Positions 1-7,040 of a stretch of 32,457 nucleotides of DNA are shown in pieces. The stretch's first letter is position 1. Each line of letters opens with the position of its first letter. The position numbers were made by a program, and so were the translations under genes. Source of the stretch: an uncultured Bacteriovoracaceae bacterium (GTDB lineage: Bacteria; Bdellovibrionota; Bacteriovoracia; Bacteriovoracales; Bacteriovoracaceae); NCBI GenBank assembly GCA_937931205.1, contig CALHBF010000003.1, positions 1 to 32,457 of the forward strand. Direction: 5' to 3'. Under the pieces are notes generated by a model. That model was not told the origin of the DNA. It searched no databases and worked only from the letters and a program-made list of their open reading frames with translations.

Positions 1-103
1 TTCTTTCATTCTGACACTGATATCTCCTTCTTAAGTCATTGATAAAACGGCCTTGGATTGATAGAGTTAGTCCCATCTTATATGACGAGCGAGGAGGGCC
101 AGC

Positions 104-1861
104 ATGGCCAAATATGAATTAGATACTATTAGACACTCAACTGCCCATCTTATGGCGCAAGCCATCATGGAGCTATTCCCTACTGAACCCGTTCAACTTG
201 GTATCGGACCAACCATTGAAAATGGTTTTTATTACGATATTGAGATGAGCACTCGCCTCACAGAAGAACATCTGACTCAGATTGAAGATAAGATGAAAGA
301 GATCATTAAGCGTGATCTGCCAGTCGTTCGTCATGAAGTCAGCCGTGAAGAAGCTCTCACACTTTTTGCAGGCCGTGGACAAGCACTTAAATGTGAGCTG
401 ATCCGTGATATCCCGGAAGGCGAAGTTATCTCTTATTACACTCAGGGTGATAAGTTCTTTGATCTTTGTACAGGACCTCACGTTGAGAAGACAGGGCATC
501 TTCCTCAATTCTTTAAACTTATGCATACAGCAGGAGCTTACTGGAGAGGAGATCAAACTCGTCCGATGCTTCAACGTATCTATGCTTCTTGTTTTACAAC
601 AAAGAAACAATTAGAAGATCACCTCTTCCAAATGGAAGAGGCCAAAAAACGTGACCACAGAAAACTGGGTAAGGAGCTTGAGCTTTTCATCTTTGATCCA
701 GTTGCGCCTGCTTCTCCTTTCTTTATGCCAAAAGGTGCTCTTGTTTATAACGGTCTTGTGGACTTCATGAGACGTATTTACAAAGTCTATGGTTACCAAG
801 AAGTGATCACTCCACAAGTCCTTGATGTAGATCTGTGGCACACTTCCGGTCACTATGAAAAATATAAAGAGAACATGTATTTCACTCAAATTGATGAGAG
901 AGAGTTCGCGCTTAAGCCGATGAACTGCCCTTGTCATATGTTAATGTTCTCTCACCACAGATACTCTTACCGTGACCTTCCACTTCGTTTTGCCGACTTT
1001 GGTCGACTTCACCGCTATGAGAAATCAGGTGTTGTTGCGGGTCTTACTCGTGTACGTACATTCTGTCAGGATGATGCTCACATTTTCATCCAATTCGACG
1101 GCATCCAAGAAGAGATCAAAACTCTGATGGAAATGTTCTTCCATGGATATGGGCACTTTGGTTTTGAAAAAATCAGAATTGGCTTCTCTACTCGTCCAGA
1201 AATGCGCGTGGGAAGTGATGAGACTTGGGATAAGGCCGAAGCAGCTCTTAAAGCAGCTCTTGATGCCTCTGGACGTGATTACTTCATCAATGAAGGTGAT
1301 GGTGCCTTCTACGGTCCAAAAATTGATATTCAAGTGGCCGATGCTCTTGGACGTTACCACCAGCTTGGAACAATCCAACTCGATTTCCAACTTCCTGAGC
1401 GTTTTGACCTTAAATTCACAAATGACAAAGGTGAAATGGAGCGTCCGGTAGTTATTCACCGTGCTCTTCTTGGTTCTTTAGAGCGATTCATCGGTGTTTA
1501 CCTTGAGCACGTAGCCGGCGTATTCCCTTTCTGGCTTGCTCCTGAGCAAATTGTTATTGTTCCTGTGAAAAATGAACTTCACTTAGCTGCTGCTCAAGAA
1601 CTTTCTCGTAAACTCAACTCTCTTGGTTTCCGTTCACGTGTTGATGACCGAAACGAATCGATGGGACTTAAAACTCGCCAAGCTCAGACCGGAAAAATTC
1701 CATTTATGCTTGTTCTTGGTGATAAAGAAATTGAAGCTCAGTCAGCTGCTGTACGTAAATACGGTGAACAAAAATCTGAAGTCATGACTCAAGAAGCATT
1801 AATCAGCATGTTAACTGAACTTGATGCTCAAAAGATGCCAGCAGCTCTCAGAGGGGTTTAA
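104..1861 (+). CDS. thrS: Threonyl-tRNA synthetase lacking the TGS domain
   Basis: Charges tRNA-Thr with threonine in the cytoplasm. The 585-aa protein starts directly in the editing domain: HSTAH at residues 11-15 and the CTGPH motif with C122 and H126. The class II catalytic core follows. Its zinc ligands are C275 (in MNCPCH), H326 (in DDAHIF) and H452 (in VIHRALLG), which lie exactly 59 residues before their E. coli counterparts C334, H385 and H511. A C-terminal anticodon-binding domain ends the chain. The N-terminal TGS domain of the usual ~640-aa enzyme is absent. It was not missed by a wrong start, because in-frame TAG codons lie at 62-64 and 68-70. The ATG is preceded by GAGGAGGG about 5 nt upstream. 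It is followed immediately by ddl, not by infC as in many bacteria. Identity is certain; the reason for the missing TGS domain is unknown. Confidence 0.97.
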   Translation: MAKYELDTIRHSTAHLMAQAIMELFPTEPVQLGIGPTIENGFYYDIEMSTRLTEEHLTQIEDKMKEIIKRDLPVVRHEVSREEALTLFAGRGQALKCELIRDIPEGEVISYYTQGDKFFDLCTGPHVEKTGHLPQFFKLMHTAGAYWRGDQTRPMLQRIYASCFTTKKQLEDHLFQMEEAKKRDHRKLGKELELFIFDPVAPASPFFMPKGALVYNGLVDFMRRIYKVYGYQEVITPQVLDVDLWHTSGHYEKYKENMYFTQIDEREFALKPMNCPCHMLMFSHHRYSYRDLPLRFADFGRLHRYEKSGVVAGLTRVRTFCQDDAHIFIQFDGIQEEIKTLMEMFFHGYGHFGFEKIRIGFSTRPEMRVGSDETWDKAEAALKAALDASGRDYFINEGDGAFYGPKIDIQVADALGRYHQLGTIQLDFQLPERFDLKFTNDKGEMERPVVIHRALLGSLERFIGVYLEHVAGVFPFWLAPEQIVIVPVKNELHLAAAQELSRKLNSLGFRSRVDDRNESMGLKTRQAQTGKIPFMLVLGDKEIEAQSAAVRKYGEQKSEVMTQEALISMLTELDAQKMPAALRGV

Positions 1862-1862
1862 T

Positions 1863-2861
1863 TTGAATAAGAAAAATGTTCTTCTTCTTTGCGGAGGCGG
1901 AAGCAGTGAGCATGAAATCTCACTTCGTTCTGTGAAGTATTACGAAGACTGTATGGCGCAAATGCCGGGTGTGAATACCATCAAGATTGAAATTGATAAA
2001 CAAGGTCAATGGATTGATGGCAACGGTAAAAGATATCTTCTCGATGGAAAACGTTTTTTGCGTGCATTTGAGCAAGATGGAGACCCAGGTATTAAGATTG
2101 ATGTAGCGATTCCTTGTATTCACGGTTATCCGGGAGAAACTGGGGATCTTCAATCATATTTTGAAATGATCAAGCTTCCTTATTTTGGTTGTAACTCTGA
2201 AACTTCAAAAATGTGCTTCAACAAGATTACAACAAAGATGTGGGCAACGGCCCTGGGTGTGGCCAACACTCCCTATATTTTTGTTTCTGAGAATAATGAG
2301 GCGAGCATTAAGAAAGTGATGGAGTTTCAAAAGCTTCATGGCGAACTCGTCATTAAAGCTTCTAACCAAGGTTCGTCTGTAGGCTGTTATATGGTTCCTG
2401 CTGGTCAGGATATCGTTAAACCTCTGCAAGATGCTTTTGCTCTTTCACCGTTTGTTCTTATTGAAAAACGTCTGCGTCCTCGTGAGCTGGAAGTTTCTGT
2501 TTATGAGTACGATGGCAAACTTCAGGTTTCTTACCCTGGTGAGATCGTCACTCCTACTTCAACGTTTTATACTTATGAAGAGAAGTATTCTTCTGCCAGT
2601 GAGTCTAAAACCTTTATTCGCGCAGAGAATGTGACGCCTGAGCATGTAAAGACCATTACTGACTATGCCACCAAGCTTTACTACGGTTTAAAGATCAGAC
2701 ACCTGTCACGCATTGATTTCTTTTTAGATAATGGGACTATTTATCTTAACGAGATCAATACTTTCCCAGGCTCTACTTCGATCTCAATGTTTCCAAAGAT
2801 GCTTGAGGCCAATGGCCACTCATTCAAAGATTACTTGGAACAAAAAATTACAGAACTCTAG
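1863..2861 (+). CDS. ddl: D-alanine--D-alanine ligase (TTG start)
   Basis: ATP-dependent ligation of two D-alanines for the peptidoglycan precursor, in the cytoplasm. The 332-aa chain opens with the family signature GGGSSEHEIS (residues 11-20). Next come an ATP-grasp region (IKASNQGSSVG and ELEVSVYEYDG) and the C-terminal metal and phosphate-binding stretch LNEINTFPGSTSISMFP. I chose the TTG at 1863, one base after the thrS stop codon, because GAGGGG sits 6 nt upstream and the protein then begins as family members do. An ATG at 1821 would add 14 unsupported residues inside thrS. The spacing implies translational coupling with thrS. A hairpin after the stop probably ends the unit. Confidence 0.94.
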   Translation: MNKKNVLLLCGGGSSEHEISLRSVKYYEDCMAQMPGVNTIKIEIDKQGQWIDGNGKRYLLDGKRFLRAFEQDGDPGIKIDVAIPCIHGYPGETGDLQSYFEMIKLPYFGCNSETSKMCFNKITTKMWATALGVANTPYIFVSENNEASIKKVMEFQKLHGELVIKASNQGSSVGCYMVPAGQDIVKPLQDAFALSPFVLIEKRLRPRELEVSVYEYDGKLQVSYPGEIVTPTSTFYTYEEKYSSASESKTFIRAENVTPEHVKTITDYATKLYYGLKIRHLSRIDFFLDNGTIYLNEINTFPGSTSISMFPKMLEANGHSFKDYLEQKITEL

Positions 2862-2867
2862 CGATCT

Positions 2868-2907
2868 ATTCATTCCCCTTACTCTTTTGGCAGTAAGAGG
2901 AATGAAT
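2868..2907 (+). terminator. Probable terminator of thrS-ddl
   Basis: Two 15-nt arms (2868-2882 and 2893-2907) pair with one mismatch around a 10-nt loop, starting 6 nt after the ddl stop. The U-tract is weak (CTTCTTA), so termination may be partial or factor-assisted. Confidence 0.55.
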
Positions 2908-2969
2908 CTTCTTAAATCATCCGACAGATTTCATCTACTTAAAGTCCCTGATTCGGCACAATTGTTTAT

Positions 2970-3000
2970 TTTTAACTCTCACGGCATTTTTGAGTTAAAA
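2970..3000. repeat. 9-bp inverted repeat just upstream of the HD-GYP-like gene
   Basis: TTTTAACTC (2970-2978) and its exact complement GAGTTAAAA (2992-3000) flank 13 nt and end 9 nt before the ATG at 3010. It could be an operator or a leader hairpin masking the weak ribosome-binding region. I see no recognisable regulator consensus. Confidence 0.4.
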
Positions 3001-3009
3001 TACTAAAAG

Positions 3010-4029
3010 ATGATTACTCCCAAGATTCAAAGTTATACTGATCACCACAAGCTAGGTTTAAAACTGATGCCTATTCTTGTGGGTGAATTGTATCTTGCTC
3101 GCAAATTAAAATTTGCGGCCTACATCTATCGTGATTCTCATTTCTGTGAAGTTCTTGCTGCTGGTTCTACTCCCAACAAAGATCTTATTAACCTTCTTAT
3201 TAGAAATTCTCATAAAGAAGTTTATGTCTCAGTTGATGACATACAAGAAATTCGCAAGAACCTTGAAAATGCACTAATTAAAGTGACACGCTCTCTTTCT
3301 GTGGGAGACCCACTGGAGAACGGGCAAAAAGATATTAAGCTGCTCTCGCTCAACCTAGGCGGTCTCTACAATAATCCTCATGACGATGAGTTGTTGATGC
3401 TGCAATTTCAGAGCACACAGAATTTAGGTAAGTTTCTCTTAGAGAATAAGAAACTTCATTCTTCATACTTTCATAATCTCACTAAAGAGAGTTTTCACTT
3501 TACACTCTCTCAGCCGATGCTCTCTTCGCTGATGCTCCTGTCTTTCTTGCAATCGATCAGACTCTTTCACGATAAAGAAATTGAGAATCTTTTTCTTGCC
3601 AGCTACTTAAAAGACATTGGCTTCTCTATTATTCCCGAAGAGAAGTATGATGAATCAAATCTTGATGATGCTGATAAAAAACTTTTTGCAGATCATGCAG
3701 AATTCTCATTTGATATTCTTGAAGGAAGAGTCCCTCTTTCAAAAAACTATTTAACCATTATTCGTAATCACCATTTTTTGAATGCGCGTCTTTTGGAGAT
3801 GATTAATAAAACAACACGAGCAAATAATCAGACTAATATGCTCTTAGGAATTGAGAGTGTGATGATTGGTGTGTTTGATATGATTGTGGCCATGACGAGT
3901 GACCGACCATATCGCAAAGGTATGACTCTTTTTCAATCACTCGAACTGATTAAAAAGCTCATGGCCGATGAGTACCCTCAGGAATTCAAAGCATTAGTTG
4001 TATTTATTAAGCAGTTTTATAAAAACTAA
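3010..4029 (+). CDS. Degenerate HD-GYP domain protein
   Basis: 339 aa. The C-terminal half follows the HD-GYP phosphodiesterase pattern: YLKDIGFSIIP where the canonical motif is LLHDIGKIGIP, then HAEFSFDIL, IIRNHHFLN, and the well-kept FDMIVAMTSDRPYRKGMT. The histidine of the HD pair is lysine, and the GYP signature after the HH pair is missing. Cyclic di-GMP hydrolysis is therefore doubtful, and a binding or scaffold role is more likely. The N-terminal ~150 residues match no domain I recognise. No signal peptide or membrane helix is evident. The Shine-Dalgarno sequence is poor and a 9-bp inverted repeat lies just upstream. Fold assignment is fairly sure; loss of catalysis is inferred from the missing residues. 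Confidence 0.75.
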   Translation: MITPKIQSYTDHHKLGLKLMPILVGELYLARKLKFAAYIYRDSHFCEVLAAGSTPNKDLINLLIRNSHKEVYVSVDDIQEIRKNLENALIKVTRSLSVGDPLENGQKDIKLLSLNLGGLYNNPHDDELLMLQFQSTQNLGKFLLENKKLHSSYFHNLTKESFHFTLSQPMLSSLMLLSFLQSIRLFHDKEIENLFLASYLKDIGFSIIPEEKYDESNLDDADKKLFADHAEFSFDILEGRVPLSKNYLTIIRNHHFLNARLLEMINKTTRANNQTNMLLGIESVMIGVFDMIVAMTSDRPYRKGMTLFQSLELIKKLMADEYPQEFKALVVFIKQFYKN

Positions 4030-4117
4030 CTTTTCAAAGCGTGATCTTTTTCCCAAAATCTAATTAATAACTTCAAATCATTTTGATCTTGAAACCAGGC
4101 ATTCTAAGGAGGGAATC

Positions 4118-4336
4118 ATGGCGCTAGAGGTTAGTCCACTTACTGGTATTATCGAAGAAGACAAAGTTGTTATCGACTTTGGTGAATTCGAAGGAAAATC
4201 TGTTCTTGAGATTGCTGACACTCGTCCTGAGTATTACCAATTCTTAGTTGAACAAAAAGACACTGGAAATTTTTCTATCAGAAGAACTAAAGATAAAATC
4301 TATCGTCTCTATATTCATCAGACTCACCTGAATTAA
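4118..4336 (+). CDS. Small conserved cytoplasmic protein (72 aa)
   Basis: 72-aa soluble acidic protein with a strong AAGGAGGG ribosome-binding site and its own intrinsic terminator, so it is a real, probably well-expressed gene. The stretch DFGEFEGKSVLEIADTRPEY then FLVEQKDTG recalls the short 'GKYKGKT...eIa...YL.WL' module found in DUF3820 proteins and at the end of exonuclease X-like proteins. That resemblance is from memory and weak. No catalytic residues or signal peptide are visible. Function unknown. Confidence 0.8.
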   Translation: MALEVSPLTGIIEEDKVVIDFGEFEGKSVLEIADTRPEYYQFLVEQKDTGNFSIRRTKDKIYRLYIHQTHLN

Positions 4337-4344
4337 TATTCATT

Positions 4345-4376
4345 TTTAAGGCCACAGATGTGGCCTTAAATTTTTT
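4345..4376 (+). terminator. Intrinsic terminator
   Basis: A stem of at least 11 bp (TTTAAGGCCAC with GTGGCCTTAAA, loop AGAT) is followed by six T. It starts 8 nt after the stop of the 72-aa gene. It has a U-tract only in the + direction, although the minus gene ending at 4386 converges on it. Confidence 0.9.
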
Positions 4377-4385
4377 CTTCAAACA

Positions 4386-5621
4386 CTAAGGTCTAAAAAC
4401 GCAGCGAAAACCATAGTTATTCCTGGCATTAGAATTGGTTAATGCTAACGTATAAACACCAACATAAAAATTAGCCGACCAACTACCACCTCTACTCAAA
4501 AACGCTCCATTTCCTCTATAATATTGACCAATACCATGAGAGGAATTGTAAGCTGTGTTAGATGGTAGATAATCATTTACATCAGTCAAACCTTGGCAAC
4601 CAATTCCAAGAAGCTCTGCCCAACTTGCACCTGTGCAATGTGTGGTTACAGGTAGCGTCGTCATAATTGAGTCTGCAGATGACCAATCTACCCACTCATA
4701 GACATTGCCTGCGAAATCCCAGATAACACCATTATTTAGGTTATGTACTCTTTTATTGATATGCCAAATTGAATCACTACAAGTCTGACCTGTACCTATG
4801 CAAGCATCAGTATCATCCCCTGCTGCAAGTGCAAGAGTTCCGTTAGACTGACCGCGACTCAATGAACTATCTCCAATCACTCCATTACTCCAATTCGAAG
4901 GGATCGCTTCTATTTCTCGGGCAACGGCCATCCACTCACGATTTGAAATCAATGCATAAGTTCCATCATTATTGATATCGAGCTGTCGATTTGTAAGGTC
5001 ACTTTCAGAATTGAGATCATCACAAGCTAACCAAGCATTAGAAGCAGAAATATTTACCCAAGGGGTTCTCGATGACTCTGAAATAACTGATCCACTACAA
5101 AGTTGACCATCTGTACTATCACTACATTTTGCCTCATATTTTGCAATACAGAATTCAGAGGTCGCTAAAGTGGTGTTTGCTTCTATGTGAACAAAGTTCA
5201 CTGGGCAAATAGAAGCAGTAAGTTCATAAGAGATCCCAGTAGAGCAAGAAGATTGGTGACCGTTCAAGTCGGTTGAATCGGCGTAAAAAGTATAAGTATC
5301 TTCCACCGACAATGGGTTAACGAGTGCTAACTCAATGCTCGTCTTACCAACACCAACAGCTCCACTTGAAACAACTGCAGAGGAGCAAGTAGGGTCATTC
5401 TGATACAAACGAATGAGATCCCCTGCATTGACTCCAGTTATGGTGAAGGTTGGTCTATTGTTTGATCCATATGAAGATGCAGGAGTTTTATAATTTATGA
5501 GAATCGAATTCGTCTCAGAAAGATTATCACGAGGTTTCCCCTTGATCCTGAAGGTCCGTTCTTCTCCCCGACAACTAATCAGCAAAGTAATGAGCAAGAC
5601 AATGAGTGCGGACTTCCCCAT
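4386..5621 (-). CDS. Lipoprotein with Ig-like and FGE-sulfatase (SUMF1-like) domains
   Basis: 411-aa predicted lipoprotein. Residues 1-17 are a hydrophobic signal ending in the lipobox LLISC, so lipidation at C17 is expected. Roughly residues 40-135 resemble a bacterial Ig-like repeat (RPTFTITGVNAGD...LSVEDTYTFYA). From about 140 to the end is an FGE-sulfatase fold, with FCIAKYEA, NREWMAVARE, WDFAGNVYEWVDW, SRGGSW and the terminal NNYGFRCVFRP. The cysteine pair and nearby CHRxxCxRYR-like motif of true formylglycine-generating enzymes are not seen, so an adhesin or structural role fits better than catalysis. I chose the ATG at 5621 over the TTG at 5627 because GGTGGAG then has a normal 7-nt spacing. 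A strong sigma28-type promoter lies directly upstream, which ties it to motility genes. Confidence 0.85.
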   Translation of the reverse strand: MGKSALIVLLITLLISCRGEERTFRIKGKPRDNLSETNSILINYKTPASSYGSNNRPTFTITGVNAGDLIRLYQNDPTCSSAVVSSGAVGVGKTSIELALVNPLSVEDTYTFYADSTDLNGHQSSCSTGISYELTASICPVNFVHIEANTTLATSEFCIAKYEAKCSDSTDGQLCSGSVISESSRTPWVNISASNAWLACDDLNSESDLTNRQLDINNDGTYALISNREWMAVAREIEAIPSNWSNGVIGDSSLSRGQSNGTLALAAGDDTDACIGTGQTCSDSIWHINKRVHNLNNGVIWDFAGNVYEWVDWSSADSIMTTLPVTTHCTGASWAELLGIGCQGLTDVNDYLPSNTAYNSSHGIGQYYRGNGAFLSRGGSWSANFYVGVYTLALTNSNARNNYGFRCVFRP

Positions 5622-5657
5622 AGACAATCTCCACCATTTAAAAAACTGTTGAAAATT

Positions 5658-5684
5658 TTATCGGTATTTTACTTAATAAACTTA
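5658..5684 (-). promoter_or_regulatory. Sigma28 (FliA)-type promoter of the FGE lipoprotein
   Basis: Read on the minus strand, TAAG (5684-5681), exactly 15 nt, then ACCGATAA (5665-5658). Against the consensus TAAA-N15-GCCGATAA this is 3/4 and 7/8 matches with ideal spacing. Transcription would start near 5651, giving a leader of about 30 nt that contains the GGTGGAG ribosome-binding site. No sigma70 promoter was evident here. Confidence 0.65.
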
Positions 5685-5690
5685 ACCAAC

Positions 5691-7040
5691 CTAAATTCGA
5701 CCATCTACGCGTAGTTTTTCAAGATGTTTCTTAATATTTTTAAGGGCGTAAGGGTGTAGAGCCGGATGAACTTCAGCGTATAGAGAAAGCAGAATCTGAT
5801 CAATTGAATAATTCTGTTGATGAAGCTTATAAATTTCATCTTCTCTCATCAGTCGATGCTCTAGTGTTTTTTGTAAGTAGTAAGTTCCACCGAGCCCAAT
5901 ACCGTGAGATGGGAAAATCACTTTGGGATTTAAGGCAATCACTCGCTTAAGTGTGTCCATATATTTTTTCATATCCCCTTCCTCATCTCCAATGACAACT
6001 GTTCCAATGCCTTGAAAGAGATCTCCGGCAAGAAACCAGTTCATATTATCTGGAGCGAGGGCAAGCTGGCCTTCATCGTGGCCAGGGACCTCATAAACAC
6101 GCACTGGTTGACCCAACCAATGAGTTATGACATCTCCCTCTTTTCTTTTGGTGAGGCTCACTCCCTCAAAGAAACCTGGCAATTTTTTTTCAATACGCTG
6201 ATAGGTATCTTCACTTAGAGAAACGGGAATATCTAATTCTTTGCTCAAAAGATTTGAGTATTCAAAATGATCAGGATGGTGGTGAGTAAGGAAGATCTCA
6301 TTAATGCCAAACTTTAAAACAGTGTTCTTTAACTTCTCATACTCTTCTATGCTCAGAGGCGAAGGATCAACGAGAACTTTACAAACATCGCCTATTAGAA
6401 AAGCATTGGTTCTCGTTGCAGGCCTTAGTGTGTGAGAGAGCGGCATGATTTGCATCATCCCCTGCAATGGCTCAATATAGGGAACTTCTGATTCTGAATC
6501 ATAAGTCACATTGAGGTTTTCAATCGTTTTAAGATTGATATTAGCACCGAGATCAATGCATGTTTTTCTAATCGGTGGAACCGCCAGAAATTCTCCAGCC
6601 TCAAATTTCTGTTTGATGAGATTTGCTTTCAACCAAAATGAAACACGCGCTTCATTGGTATCCACAGTCATCTCTGGCCTTCGTGTGAGCTTAAACCTCA
6701 AGAAGTGAGTAGCAAATCGATAGGGATTAAAATCAGGAGTAATGGCCACTCCAAGGTGATCAATACCTACAACTTCACCCTTCTCCATCATCAAGCCTAA
6801 ATCAATTCCCAGCTCCTCTACCCCCTCTCTGATCGCACCACCTAAAATCTTCTCATCAATAGCTTTATTGCCATAAGGTACGGCATACCTTTTGGCAATA
6901 GCGGCGTCTTCGGGTTCGATTTTTCCGCCGGGGAAAGAAATATAGCCTGGAAAGGCCTTAAGGTAATGTTGACGCTCAATAAGAAAAATCTCATCCTCAT
7001 ATGTGAGAATTATCGATGCGGCATCAATAATATCACTCAC
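5691..7040 (-). CDS. Nudix hydrolase - metallo-beta-lactamase fold fusion protein
   Basis: 449 aa, two enzymes in one chain. Residues 1-~165 form a Nudix domain with an interrupted box: FPGGKIEPED (36-45), then ~25 extra residues, then AIREGVEELGI (69-79). NUDT19-type CoA diphosphatases have a similar insertion. Residues ~195-449 form an MBL hydrolase of LACTB2/glyoxalase II type, with metal ligands THHHPDH (252-258), VPGHDEG, AGDLFQG and PSHG, and a helical C-terminus (TLEHRLMREDEI). It starts with GTG inside the last codons of iorAB (4-nt GTGA overlap, GGAG 7 nt upstream), so the two are translationally coupled. Inference: it hydrolyses CoA, acyl-CoA or a thioester linked to the IorAB product. 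The substrate is not readable from the sequence. Confidence 0.88.
   Translation of the reverse strand: MSDIIDAASIILTYEDEIFLIERQHYLKAFPGYISFPGGKIEPEDAAIAKRYAVPYGNKAIDEKILGGAIREGVEELGIDLGLMMEKGEVVGIDHLGVAITPDFNPYRFATHFLRFKLTRRPEMTVDTNEARVSFWLKANLIKQKFEAGEFLAVPPIRKTCIDLGANINLKTIENLNVTYDSESEVPYIEPLQGMMQIMPLSHTLRPATRTNAFLIGDVCKVLVDPSPLSIEEYEKLKNTVLKFGINEIFLTHHHPDHFEYSNLLSKELDIPVSLSEDTYQRIEKKLPGFFEGVSLTKRKEGDVITHWLGQPVRVYEVPGHDEGQLALAPDNMNWFLAGDLFQGIGTVVIGDEEGDMKKYMDTLKRVIALNPKVIFPSHGIGLGGTYYLQKTLEHRLMREDEIYKLHQQNYSIDQILLSLYAEVHPALHPYALKNIKKHLEKLRVDGRI

Noticed and set aside
1..30. AAGGAG on the minus strand near 29-24, hinting at a divergent gene leaving the left edge
   Set aside because: The nearest GTG hits a stop after three codons and the next ATG (9-7) is 14 nt away, too far. 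Only three codons are in the window.
58..84. TTGATA ... TATATG as a thrS promoter
   Set aside because: Spacing is only 15 nt and the start would fall on the ribosome-binding site.
2731..3006. Reading frames overlapping ddl and the intergenic region after it
   Set aside because: Out of frame with ddl, no family resemblance, and they cross the terminator hairpin.
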